A stretch of 64,000 bases of DNA from NCBI RefSeq assembly GCF_017921975.2, contig NZ_JAGEMO020000021.1:1-64000 (forward strand). Direction: 5' to 3'. This document shows, piece by piece, positions 22,000 through 30,371 of this stretch. Numbering within the stretch: the first letter of the stretch is position 1; each line of letters opens with the position of its first letter. The translations under genes and the position numbers were made by a program. Under the pieces are notes generated by a model. It was not told the DNA's origin. It searched no databases and saw only the letters and a list, made by a program, of their open reading frames with translations. This DNA comes from Hymenobacter terricola. GTDB lineage: Bacteria; Bacteroidota; Bacteroidia; Cytophagales; Hymenobacteraceae.

Positions 22000-23211
22000 A
22001 TGAAAAAGACTTTGCTGCCGCTGCTGCTCGCGGCCCTCACGCTTGCCCACGGCACCGCCGGTGCCTGGGGTTTCTTCGGCCACCGCACCATTGCCCAGGT
22101 GGCGGTGTACGAGCTGCCATCGGCCATGCAGGCGTTCTATTACCGGCACATGGCCGAAATAGTGGCCCAAAGCACGGCCCCTGACGAGCGCCGCAACGAC
22201 GACCCCACCGAAGCGCCCAAGCACTTCATCGACATGGACCATTACTCCGAAGACGACCCCTTCGGCAAAATGCCCCGGCAGTACGACAAAGCAACCGAGA
22301 AATTTACGGCCGATACGCTGAAGAAGTACGGCACCGTGCCGTGGGTCATCATTGAAATGAAGGACAACCTCACCGAGGCATTCCGGCAGCGCGATACGTT
22401 GCGCATCATCAAGTATTCGGCCGAGCTGAGCCACTACGTGGCCGATGCCTTCGTGCCGCTGCACACCACCATCAACTACGACGGCCAGCTCACCGACCAG
22501 AAGGGCCTGCACGGCCTCTGGGAAAGCCAGCTGCCCGAGCGGTTCATCAACGACTACAAGCTGGACGGCGAGCCGGCCAAGTACGTGAAAGACCCGCTGA
22601 CGGCCGTCTGGGAGGTCATTCAGCAGAGCTACGGCTTCCTGGGCGAAACCTTTGACCGGGCCAGCAAAATCGAGAAGGTGATGAAGCCCGACGTGCGCTA
22701 CACCTTTGCCCACAAGTACGGCAAAACCACGCGCCGCTTCTCCGACGCCTTCGCCGATGCCTACGAGAAAGGCGTGGGCGGCATGGTCGATTTCCGGCTG
22801 AAAGGAGCCCCTACCCTGGTGTCGTCGCTCTGGCTCACGGCGTGGCAGGACGGCGGCAAGCCCGACCTCGGCCCCATGATGACGCCCAGCAAGCCCAGCA
22901 AGGACGAAAAAGAAAAGCTCGCCACCGAGCTTGCGGCCTGGAAGAAAAACACCCTGCCCCAGGACCAATTGCTGCTGGCCCAGCAGAAAGCCAAAAAAGT
23001 GGAAACCGTCGACGAAATCAAATCGGCGAAGGACATGGCCGCGCCGCCCGCCGAAGAAACCGAGCCCACCCCCGCCGAAGCCCCGGCCCCAGCCGAGGCC
23101 GCCACGCCTGCGAGTGCTCCGGCACCAGCGACCGACAAGGTCAAAGTGAAAACCAAAAGCAAGGCCGGCAGCGAGAAAACCAAGCAAAAAGCCACCAAGC
23201 TGGAGTGGTAA
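22000..23211 (+). CDS. S1/P1-type zinc nuclease (phospholipase C/P1 fold)
   Basis: This 403-residue secreted protein has a signal peptide cleaved before Trp23, giving mature WGFFGHR; in S1/P1 nucleases the N-terminal Trp and the following His (here His28) bind zinc. Further ligands are offered by IDMDHYSED, ELSHYVADAFVPLHT and KGLHGLWES. The family hydrolyses single-stranded nucleic acids or phospholipids using three zinc ions. An unusual tail of about 90 residues, rich in Pro, Ala, Glu and Lys, follows the domain. A strong terminator follows. A distant relative is encoded at 52871-54133. Confidence 0.87.
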   Translation: MKKTLLPLLLAALTLAHGTAGAWGFFGHRTIAQVAVYELPSAMQAFYYRHMAEIVAQSTAPDERRNDDPTEAPKHFIDMDHYSEDDPFGKMPRQYDKATEKFTADTLKKYGTVPWVIIEMKDNLTEAFRQRDTLRIIKYSAELSHYVADAFVPLHTTINYDGQLTDQKGLHGLWESQLPERFINDYKLDGEPAKYVKDPLTAVWEVIQQSYGFLGETFDRASKIEKVMKPDVRYTFAHKYGKTTRRFSDAFADAYEKGVGGMVDFRLKGAPTLVSSLWLTAWQDGGKPDLGPMMTPSKPSKDEKEKLATELAAWKKNTLPQDQLLLAQQKAKKVETVDEIKSAKDMAAPPAEETEPTPAEAPAPAEAATPASAPAPATDKVKVKTKSKAGSEKTKQKATKLEW

Positions 23212-23243
23212 AACCGCCTGGCTAACTTCTGCAAGCCTTCTTG

Positions 23244-23276
23244 AAAAAGCCCGTACCGCCCGGTACGGGCTTTTTT
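23244..23276 (+). terminator. Rho-independent terminator after the S1/P1-like gene
   Basis: AAAAAGCCCGTACCG and CGGTACGGGCTTTTTT form a 15-bp stem with a two-base loop and a T run, 32 bases after the stop. Confidence 0.9.
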
Positions 23277-23349
23277 GTGGCGGTACTTGCCGGTCTGGCC
23301 CGGCCCGAATTCTTATCTTGCCCAGGTCTTCGGTCCCACTCCTGTTCTC

Positions 23350-24090
23350 ATGTCCACTTCCTTTACCAGCCGGCTGGCCATGCTTGGCCTGGCGTTGCTC
23401 GCGGCCTGCAACCAGGCGCCGCCCGCCACCGCCCCCACCAAAACCGCTCCGGTTGTTCCCGGCCCCGACCTGGCCACCCTCACCGACAGCGCCGCGCCCG
23501 CCGCGCTGCTGGCCTACGGCCGCCAATACCCCGGCTCCGAAGTGCTGGTGCATACCCGGCTGGGCACCATTCGGGTGAAGCTGTACGACGACACGCCCAT
23601 CCACAGGGCCAATTTCCTGCTGCTGGCCCGCAAGGGCGTGTTTGATGAAACCATGTTCAACCGCGTGGTAAAGGACTTTGCCGTGCAGGGCGGGCAGACC
23701 TACAACGCCCGCACCATCCGGCTGAAGCGGTACCGCCTGCCGCCCGAAATCCGGCCCGGGCATTTCCACCGGAAAGGCGCCCTGGGCATGGCCCGCTACG
23801 ACGACGAGCAGAACCCCCACCGCCTGTCGTCCAACACCGATTTCTACTTTGTGGTGGGCGAAAAGCTGGCCCCCAACCAATCGCAGGCCATGGCCGGCCG
23901 CAAGCTCTCGCCGGCCCAGGTGCGGGCCTACGCCGAAGTGGGCGGCGTGCCCTCGCTCGACGGCCAGTACACGGTTTTCGGCGAAGTAACCGAGGGCCAG
24001 GACGTGGTCGATAAAATTGCCAACGAGCCCGTGGAGTCCGACAAGTGGCCGGTCAGGGATATCACCATGAAAGTGGAAGTGGTGAAATAG
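23350..24090 (+). CDS. Cyclophilin-type peptidyl-prolyl isomerase lipoprotein
   Basis: This 246-residue protein has a lipobox (LALLAAC, Cys20) and a cyclophilin domain starting at VLVHTRLGTIRVKLYDDTPIHRANFL, with FNRVVKDFAVQGG and GALGMARYDDEQNPHRLSSNTDFYFVVGEK matching the active-site strands. It would catalyse proline isomerisation in secreted proteins at the membrane. The usual FH and Q active-site region is recognisable as FNRVVKDFAVQGG, although some residues differ from the classic FxRV(I)PGFMxQGG. An insertion (AMAGRKLSPAQVRAYAEV) precedes the final strand, common in Bacteroidota forms. Confidence 0.88.
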   Translation: MSTSFTSRLAMLGLALLAACNQAPPATAPTKTAPVVPGPDLATLTDSAAPAALLAYGRQYPGSEVLVHTRLGTIRVKLYDDTPIHRANFLLLARKGVFDETMFNRVVKDFAVQGGQTYNARTIRLKRYRLPPEIRPGHFHRKGALGMARYDDEQNPHRLSSNTDFYFVVGEKLAPNQSQAMAGRKLSPAQVRAYAEVGGVPSLDGQYTVFGEVTEGQDVVDKIANEPVESDKWPVRDITMKVEVVK

Positions 24091-24102
24091 CGCCGCAGTA
24101 TC

Positions 24103-24213
24103 CGCCTGCGCCGGTCCGACCGCCCTAGGCGGTCCGACCGGTTGAAGGGAGAACGGTTCAGTAAACAACGACAACCGGTCGGACCGCCTAGGGCAGTCGG
24201 ACCGGCGCAGGCG
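24103..24213. repeat. Long palindrome, second member of the CCGGTCYGACCG family
   Basis: The arms 24103-24144 and 24172-24213 match at 41 of 42 positions. The core CCGGTCCGACCGCC / GGCGGTCCGACCGG and the central GGGAGAAC...ACGA match the element at 18204. The outer arm CGCCTGCG differs completely from that element's outer arm but is still complementary on both sides. Confidence 0.88.
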
Positions 24214-24252
24214 TCAACCAGACGGTTACCGCTGCACCACTACTTACACACC

Positions 24253-24287
24253 AAAAAGGCCCATTTTCGACTGGAAACGGGCCTTTT
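24253..24287 (-). terminator. Terminator of the type IX secreted protein gene
   Basis: AAAAAGGCCCATTTTC and GGAAACGGGCCTTTT form an imperfect stem ending in T residues on the minus strand, 19 bases beyond the stop. Confidence 0.8.
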
Positions 24288-24305
24288 CAGTAAAATTCAG
24301 GCGGA

Positions 24306-25739
24306 TTACTTCACCACGCAACGGGCCTGGTAGGCGGCCGTACCGGTGCGGTAGCGTAGCACGTAGGCCCCACTGGCCAGGCCCGCTACGGGCACCTCGC
24401 CCAGGCTGCCGCCGTCGGAAGCCTGGTGATAAACCACGCGGCCCACGGCGTCCAGCACCTCAAGCGTGGCCGGGGCTACCGGGCCGGTGTATTCATAATA
24501 AACGTGGCCGCCTTCGGCAATGGTCGGATAGACGTGGAAGCCGGGCTCAGCCCCTTCGAGGCGCACGGAGCGCACGGGCGAGTACGTGATTTGGCCACTC
24601 AGGTCGGTTTGGCGCAGGCGGTAGTACAGCAGGTCGCGCTTGGCCGGCAGGTGTGCATCGCGGAAACCGTAGGTATTTTGCGAAGTGGCGTTGCCGTGGC
24701 CGGCCACAAAGCCCAGCCCATCGAACGCCAGGCCATCGAGGCTGCGCTCCACCGTGAAGCCGGCGTTATCTTTTTCCGAAGCCGTGGCCCAGCGCAGCTG
24801 CACGGCCGCCGGGCCGTCAGGCGCGGCCTCAAAGGTGAGCAGCTCCACCGGCAGCGGGTTGGCCTCGCTGCTCACCGTGAAGCGGGCCAGCGTGGGCGAC
24901 GTGGCGCTCACCGTATAGCTGGTGAACGCGGAGGGCGTGCCCAGCCGGCCCCACGCCGTACCCGCCGTGGCCTGCTGCCAGGGCCGGACCGGCGAGGTGG
25001 TGGCCAGGCCGTTGTTATCGTCGGGCAGCCAGGTGAGGGTGAAGGGCACGGGCGCGGTGGGCTGCGCGGCGGGCACCACGGTCCAGATGCGGTCGATGCC
25101 TTTGGTGTTGTTATTCAGGTTGGTGCCGTAGCTCACGTTGGGCAACAGCAGGCCGGCGGTGCGCGTCACGGTCACGGCGCCCAGGGCCTGGCCGGTGCCG
25201 TCGAGGCTCAGGCCGTTGCCAAAATCCACTAAGGAGGTTACGGCGGCGCGCTGCACCTGCAGGTTGCCCACCACGTAGCGGCCGGTAGCTTCGCCCACCA
25301 CAGTGGCCCCATCGGGCAGCAAAACGGTTGAGGTAGCCGGGGTGCGCACCATGCCCTGGGTCAGGAGAAGTTGGTTGGTAATGATAAGGGCGGTGCTGGC
25401 TGGCAGCAGCACGGCGGTGGTGTTGCTGGTGGGTTTGGCCACTTCCATCCGGTAGAAGCTGGCCCCGCCGGGCGTCACGGTCTGGTCGGCCGCGCCGGTG
25501 AAGCGCAGCAGGCCCGTGCCGGCGGCCACCGTGCCGGCATTGGTGAAATCGCCGGCCACTTCCACGGTGCCGTCGTTGGTGAGGGTGCCGCCCACTTTGT
25601 TGAGCACACCGCCGCTTGCGCTAATCGTAGCCCCGGCCTGCACCGTCACCTGGGCCCCGTCAATGGTCAGTACCTGGGCGATAGCAGCTTGAGAAATAGC
25701 CACCAAAGCCAACAGTAGGGCAAAGTATAGTCGTTTCAT
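24306..25739 (-). CDS. Secreted protein with type IX sorting domain
   Basis: This 477-residue protein has a signal peptide (YFALLLALVAISQAAIA) and an N-terminal region of beta-helix-like strands rich in Thr, Gly and Val (VTVQAGATISASGGVLNK). A fibronectin-like segment follows (LPVELLTFEAAPDGPAAVQLRWATASEKDNAGFTVERS), which commonly precedes sorting domains in this group. The C-terminal type A sorting domain ends VLDAVGRVV...ASGAYVLRYRTG. It should be exported by the type IX system. No catalytic domain is apparent, so an adhesin or surface-layer role is possible. A TATATTTG box precedes the start. Confidence 0.85.
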   Translation of the reverse strand: MKRLYFALLLALVAISQAAIAQVLTIDGAQVTVQAGATISASGGVLNKVGGTLTNDGTVEVAGDFTNAGTVAAGTGLLRFTGAADQTVTPGGASFYRMEVAKPTSNTTAVLLPASTALIITNQLLLTQGMVRTPATSTVLLPDGATVVGEATGRYVVGNLQVQRAAVTSLVDFGNGLSLDGTGQALGAVTVTRTAGLLLPNVSYGTNLNNNTKGIDRIWTVVPAAQPTAPVPFTLTWLPDDNNGLATTSPVRPWQQATAGTAWGRLGTPSAFTSYTVSATSPTLARFTVSSEANPLPVELLTFEAAPDGPAAVQLRWATASEKDNAGFTVERSLDGLAFDGLGFVAGHGNATSQNTYGFRDAHLPAKRDLLYYRLRQTDLSGQITYSPVRSVRLEGAEPGFHVYPTIAEGGHVYYEYTGPVAPATLEVLDAVGRVVYHQASDGGSLGEVPVAGLASGAYVLRYRTGTAAYQARCVVK

Positions 25740-25759
25740 CAGCTCAAAGGTTAGTTTAC

Positions 25760-25767
25760 CAAATATA
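25760..25767 (-). promoter_or_regulatory. -7 promoter element TATATTTG
   Basis: The minus-strand octamer matches TAnnTTTG and lies 20 bases upstream of the type IX secreted protein start, in an AT-rich stretch. The -33 region is weak. Confidence 0.6.
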
Positions 25768-25805
25768 CAATTTACTCTATTAATAACCCAGAACTTCCGC
25801 AATTA

Positions 25806-25835
25806 AAAAGGCCCGCCCCCAAGGGGAGCGGACCT
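25806..25835 (-). terminator. Terminator of the first M13 peptidase gene
   Basis: On the minus strand GGTCCGCTCCCC and GGGGGCGGGCC pair (imperfectly) and are followed by TTTTTAATT. It lies 61 bases beyond the stop at 25897. Confidence 0.75.
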
Positions 25836-25896
25836 TCTCGTATCGGGCGCGGAAACAGTTTTCCGTGCGTGATTCAATGGATGCTATGCAAATGCC

Positions 25897-27999
25897 TTAC
25901 CAAATTTTGGCGCGGTCGGCCGTGGGGCGCACCATCTTGTCGCCTTCCTTGCAACCAAAGGCCGCGTGAAACTCCGGCATGTTCTGCAGCGGGCCGTTGG
26001 TGCGGAACTCCTCGGGCGAGTGCGGGTCGGTCATCACCTGCTGGCGCACGTACTCGGGGCGGGCGTGCGAAGCCCAGATACGGGCCCAGCCCAGGAAGAA
26101 GCGCTGCTCGGGCGTGAAGCCGTCAATCGACTTGCCGCCCTTGTACTGCGCCGTTTTCATAAAGGCCTGGTGGGCAATGGTGAGGCCGCCGAGGTCGGCC
26201 AGGTTTTCGCCCATGGTCAGGTTGCCGTTTACGTGCACCGAATCGAGCGGCGTGAAGGCGTCGTACTGCTTGCCCACTACCGCGGCCTTGGCCACAAACT
26301 TTTCGCCGTCTTCCTTGGTCCACCAGTCGCGCAGGTTGCCGCTGGCGTCCGACTTACGGCCTTGGTCGTCGAAGCCGTGGGTCATCTCGTGGCCAATCAC
26401 GGCGCCGATGCCGCCGTAGTTCACCGCGTCATCGGCCTTGGGGTCGTAGAACGGGGGCTGCAGAATGCCGGCCGGGAACACGATTTCGTTCATGCTCGGA
26501 TTGTAGTAGGCGTTCACCGTGGGCGGGGTCATGTTCCACTCGCCGCGGTCAATCGGCTTGCCAAACTTCTTGAGGTTGTCCCGCGACGACCATTCGGCGG
26601 TGGCAAACAGGTTGTTCAGGGCACTCTCCCGCGAGATTGTGAGGGCCGAATAGTCCTTCCACTTGTCGGGGTAGCCAATTTTCACCGCAAAGGCGTTCAG
26701 CTTTTTCAGGGCCTCGGCCTTGGTGGCGGCGCTCATCCAGTCGGCCGCCTGAATGCGTTCGGCGTAGGCGGTGCGCAGGTTTTCCACCATGGCTTTGGCG
26801 CGGGCCTTGGCTTCGGGGCTGAAGGCTTCGTCGACGTAGAGTTGGCCAAAGGCTTCGCCCAACGCGCCGTCGGTGGCCCGCAGGGCGCGCTTCCAGCGGG
26901 GCTGCTGCTGCTTGGCGCCGCTCAGCACTTGCGCGAAGCGGAAGGATTCGTCGCCGTAGGCCTTGGGCAGCGCCGACGTCACGGCCGCCACCAGGTGCCA
27001 GCGCAGGTACTGCTTCTGGTCGGCCAGGGGCTCTTCTTTGAACATGGCGCTCACTTCCTTCAGGAATTCGGGCTGGCCCACGATGATGTCCTTGGCATCG
27101 GCCAGGCCGCTGTCCCTGAGCAGCAGCGGCACGTTCAGGTTGGGGTAGTCGGCGGTGGCCTGGGCCACGGTTAGCTTGTTGTAGTTGCTCTCGCGGTCGC
27201 GCAGGGCCACCCGGGTGCGGGAAGCCTTGGCGAGGCGGGTTTCGATGCGGGTGACGGCGGCGGCGTTCTTTTCGGCCGTGGCCTGGTCGTCGCCCAGCAT
27301 CTTAAAAATGTTGACCTGGTAGGTCTGGTACGCGGCCCGAATGGTTTTGGAGCGGGCGTCGTCCTTCAGGTAGTAGTCGCGGTCGGGCAGCGAGAGGCCG
27401 CCCTGGCCCATGCGCACGGCGTACTGCGTGCTGTTTTTGCTGTCCTGCGTCACCCCGAAACCGTACCACCCCGTGGCAAATGACTTGGGGTCGGCCAGGT
27501 AGTGCTGCATGGTGGGCAGGTCGTTGATGGCCGCAATCTGACTCAGGCGCGGCTGGAGGTATTTCAGGCCGGCTTTTTCGATGGCCATGCTGTCCATGGC
27601 GGCGGCGTGGAAGTCGCCCACTTTTTGCAGGTTGGTGCCGGGCTTGGCCATGCGGTCGCTGGCCGCCTTGTCCAAAATGCGGCGCTCGATGGCCTGGTTG
27701 CGGTCGCCCAATTCGTTGAAAGAACCCCAGCGCGACTCAGCCGCCGGGATGGGATGGTTTTTTACCCAGCCACCCGAAGCATACTGAAAGAAATTGTCGC
27801 AGGGCGAGGCCGTCAGGTCCATATTGGCCCGCGAAACGCCAACCCCCGTTTGGCCTGGGACAGCCGGGACAGTGGCTTTCGTCTTGCCCACGCTGCTGGA
27901 CTTGGTTTTGACTTTAGTCTGGGCCTGCGCTGTTCCGGCTACCAGGCCCAGCACCGCCACCGACAAGGCCGCACGCCGCACAAATAAAAAATGGGTCAT
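25897..27999 (-). CDS. M13 family zinc metallopeptidase (PepO/neprilysin-like)
   Basis: This 700-residue secreted endopeptidase has a signal peptide (VAVLGLVAGTAQA), a Lys/Ser-rich linker, an N-terminal M13 helical domain from about residue 60 (MDLTASPCDNFFQYASGGW), and a C-terminal catalytic domain. The zinc motif is His537-Glu538-x-x-His541 (VIGHEMTHGFDDQG), with Glu598 in GENLADLGG as third ligand and Asp602 nearby. NAYYNPSMNEIVFPAG provides the substrate-binding strand. It ends in the typical M13 C-terminal Trp (KIW). It is probably periplasmic and degrades oligopeptides. A close paralogue lies just upstream on the same strand. Confidence 0.95.
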   Translation of the reverse strand: MTHFLFVRRAALSVAVLGLVAGTAQAQTKVKTKSSSVGKTKATVPAVPGQTGVGVSRANMDLTASPCDNFFQYASGGWVKNHPIPAAESRWGSFNELGDRNQAIERRILDKAASDRMAKPGTNLQKVGDFHAAAMDSMAIEKAGLKYLQPRLSQIAAINDLPTMQHYLADPKSFATGWYGFGVTQDSKNSTQYAVRMGQGGLSLPDRDYYLKDDARSKTIRAAYQTYQVNIFKMLGDDQATAEKNAAAVTRIETRLAKASRTRVALRDRESNYNKLTVAQATADYPNLNVPLLLRDSGLADAKDIIVGQPEFLKEVSAMFKEEPLADQKQYLRWHLVAAVTSALPKAYGDESFRFAQVLSGAKQQQPRWKRALRATDGALGEAFGQLYVDEAFSPEAKARAKAMVENLRTAYAERIQAADWMSAATKAEALKKLNAFAVKIGYPDKWKDYSALTISRESALNNLFATAEWSSRDNLKKFGKPIDRGEWNMTPPTVNAYYNPSMNEIVFPAGILQPPFYDPKADDAVNYGGIGAVIGHEMTHGFDDQGRKSDASGNLRDWWTKEDGEKFVAKAAVVGKQYDAFTPLDSVHVNGNLTMGENLADLGGLTIAHQAFMKTAQYKGGKSIDGFTPEQRFFLGWARIWASHARPEYVRQQVMTDPHSPEEFRTNGPLQNMPEFHAAFGCKEGDKMVRPTADRAKIW

Positions 28000-28084
28000 A
28001 GTGAAAAGTAAAATAAAACGGTCTAATTAATGCGAAGTGCAAGTTACAACACCCGATTGCTGATAAAAATGCAAAAAATAAAAA

Positions 28085-28127
28085 GAAAGAATGAGGGATT
28101 AGCAATTTTGCTAAATCCCTCATTCTT
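28085..28127 (-). terminator. Terminator of the second M13 peptidase gene
   Basis: GAATGAGGGATT-AGCAA and TTGCTAAATCCCTCATTC form a 17-bp stem with one bulge. On the minus strand a T-rich tail follows, 32 bases past the stop. Confidence 0.85.
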
Positions 28128-28158
28128 CCTTTTTACTTACAATGTGCTACCGACGGGC

Positions 28159-30231
28159 TTACCAGATTTTGGAGCGGTCGGCTTGGGCGCGCATCATTTT
28201 GTTGCCGTCCTGGCAGCCAAAGGCTTTGTAGAACTCGGGCATGTTCATCAGCGGGCCGTTGGTGCGGAACTGGGCCGGCGAGTGCGGGTCGGTCTGCACC
28301 TGCTGGCGCAGGTATTCGGGCCGGGCATTCGTGCGCCAGATTTGGGCGTAGGCCAGGAAGAAGCGCTGCTCCGGGGTGAAGCCTTCAATCTTGGCCTGGG
28401 CCTTGGCTTGCGGGGTCTTCTCAAACGCTTGATAAGCAATGGTGAGGCCGCCGAGGTCGGCCAGGTTTTCGCCCATGGTCAGCTTGCCGTTCACGTGCAC
28501 CGAATCCAAGGGCATGAAGGCGTCAAACTGCTTGCCCACGATGTCGGCCTTGGCGTTGAACTTGTCGGCGTCCTCCTTGGTCCACCAGTCTTTCAGGTTG
28601 CCTTCGGCGTTGTACTGGCGGCCCTGGTCGTCGAAGCCGTGGGTCATTTCGTGGCCAATCACGGCGCCCACGCCGCCGTAGTTCACCGCGTCGTCGGCCT
28701 TGGGGTCGTAGAACGGGGGTTGGAGGATGCCGGCCGGGAACACAATCTCGTTCATCGGCGGGTTGTAGTAGGCGTTCACCGTGGGCGGCGTCATGACCCA
28801 CTCGTTGCGGTCAATCGGCTTGCCAAAGTGGTTGACTTCCTCTTTGTTGGCCCATTCCTGGGCGGCAAACAGGTTGTTCAGGTACGACTCGCGCGAGATG
28901 TTCAGGCTCGAATAGTCCTTCCACTTGTCGGGGTAGCCGATTTTCACGGTGAAGGCGTTCAGCTTTTTGAGGGCTTCGGCTTTGGTGCCGGCGCTCATCC
29001 AGTCGGTGGCCTTGATGCGCTCGGCGTAGGCCACGCGCAGGTTTTCAATCATCTGCTTCACCCTGGCCTTCGATACGGCCGAGAAAGCCTTGTCGACGTA
29101 GAGCTGGCCAAAAGCCTCGCCCAAGGCGCGGTCCGTCGAGCCCAACATGCGCTTCCAGCGGGGCTGCTGCTTTTTGGCACCCGTCTGCACTTGCGTCAGC
29201 TTGAAGCTCTCGTCGCCAAACGCTTTGGGCAGGGCCGGCGTCACGCTGTTCACCAAGTGGAAGCGAAGGTACTGCTTCTGGTCGGCCAGGGGCTCCTCCT
29301 TCAGCATGGTGTTCACTTCTTTCATGAACTCGGGCTGGCCCACGATGACTTCCTTGGCCGCGGCCAGGCCGTTTTCTTTCAGCGCCAGCGGCAGGGTCAG
29401 GTTGGGGTAGGCGGCGTCGGCCTGGGCCAGCGTCATCTTGTTGTAGTTGGCGTAGGGGTCGCGGAGGTCGACACGGCTTTTACTGGCTTTGGCCAGACGG
29501 GTTTCGATGCGCTGCACGGTCGCGGCGTTGGCTTTGGCCACCGCCTCGTCATCGCCGAGCAGTTTGAAGGTATTCACCAGATACGCGTCGTAGGCCGTGC
29601 GAATGGCTTTCGAGCGGGCGTCTTCCTTTAAGTAGTAGTCCCGGTCGGGCAGCGAAAGGCCGCCCTGGCCCAGCTGCACCGCGTATTGGGTGCTGATTTT
29701 ATCGTCCTGGCCCACGCCCGAACCGTACCACACGCTACCGGCGTGCGCCTTGGGGTCGGCCAGAAACTGCTGCATCTCGCTCAGGTCCTTGATGGCCGCG
29801 ATGCGGTTCAGGTGCGGCTGCAGGTACTTGAGGCCAGCCGCCTCAATGGCGGCCGAGTCCATGGCCGAGGCGTAAAAATCGCCTACTTTCTGGGCGTTCG
29901 AGCCTTTGGGGGCCTTGGCGGCATTCTTGGCGGCATCGTTCAGGATGGCGCGCAGGGTGGCGTTGTTGTGGTCGGCCAGCTCATTAAACGAGCCCCAGCG
30001 CGACTCAGCGGCCGGAACGGGGTTGTTTTTGAGCCAGTTGCCCGAAGCGTAATGAAAGAAGTCCTCGCAGGGCTTCACCGACGGGTCGATGTTGGCGATG
30101 TTGATGCCAACCCCCTTCTGCGGCGGGGTGGTGGGAGGCGTGGTGGGCGGCCCGGCCGCGATGGTGGCAGCCAGGCTGCCCAAACCGAGAACGGCCAGGC
30201 TTAGCCGCCGTGCAAGAAACATTGAAATCAT
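28159..30231 (-). CDS. M13 family zinc metallopeptidase, tandem paralogue
   Basis: This 690-residue enzyme is highly similar over its full length to the protein encoded at 25897-27999. It has a signal peptide (LSLAVLGLGSLAATIAAG), the Cys-containing start of the M13 domain (DPSVKPCEDFFHYASGNW), the zinc motif His527-Glu528-x-x-His531, Glu588 in GENLADLGG, and the C-terminal KIW. A Pro/Thr linker (PPTTPPTTPP) replaces the Lys-rich linker of the paralogue. The two genes are separated by 159 bases with a terminator, so they are transcribed separately. Initiation at 30222 instead of 30231 is possible. Confidence 0.95.
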   Translation of the reverse strand: MISMFLARRLSLAVLGLGSLAATIAAGPPTTPPTTPPQKGVGINIANIDPSVKPCEDFFHYASGNWLKNNPVPAAESRWGSFNELADHNNATLRAILNDAAKNAAKAPKGSNAQKVGDFYASAMDSAAIEAAGLKYLQPHLNRIAAIKDLSEMQQFLADPKAHAGSVWYGSGVGQDDKISTQYAVQLGQGGLSLPDRDYYLKEDARSKAIRTAYDAYLVNTFKLLGDDEAVAKANAATVQRIETRLAKASKSRVDLRDPYANYNKMTLAQADAAYPNLTLPLALKENGLAAAKEVIVGQPEFMKEVNTMLKEEPLADQKQYLRFHLVNSVTPALPKAFGDESFKLTQVQTGAKKQQPRWKRMLGSTDRALGEAFGQLYVDKAFSAVSKARVKQMIENLRVAYAERIKATDWMSAGTKAEALKKLNAFTVKIGYPDKWKDYSSLNISRESYLNNLFAAQEWANKEEVNHFGKPIDRNEWVMTPPTVNAYYNPPMNEIVFPAGILQPPFYDPKADDAVNYGGVGAVIGHEMTHGFDDQGRQYNAEGNLKDWWTKEDADKFNAKADIVGKQFDAFMPLDSVHVNGKLTMGENLADLGGLTIAYQAFEKTPQAKAQAKIEGFTPEQRFFLAYAQIWRTNARPEYLRQQVQTDPHSPAQFRTNGPLMNMPEFYKAFGCQDGNKMMRAQADRSKIW

Positions 30232-30371
30232 GAAGTGGGAATTAGGTTGGGAAATAATGCCGTGAAGTTAGGGACACTTGGCCTTCACAGCAGTTGCACG
30301 AACGCCGCAAATATCCGCGTGGGTTCCTCTTCCAGCGCCACTGCACCGCCTGCTCCCCGTAACTTGCACCC

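Noticed and set aside
21247..24174. 975-residue minus-strand open frame
   Set aside because: Only its last 205 codons (up to 21864) form a plausible gene with a signal peptide. The rest is antisense to the S1/P1-like and cyclophilin genes.
28030..29631. 533-residue plus-strand open frame
   Set aside because: Antisense to the M13 peptidase gene, with His/Val/Gly composition typical of such shadows.
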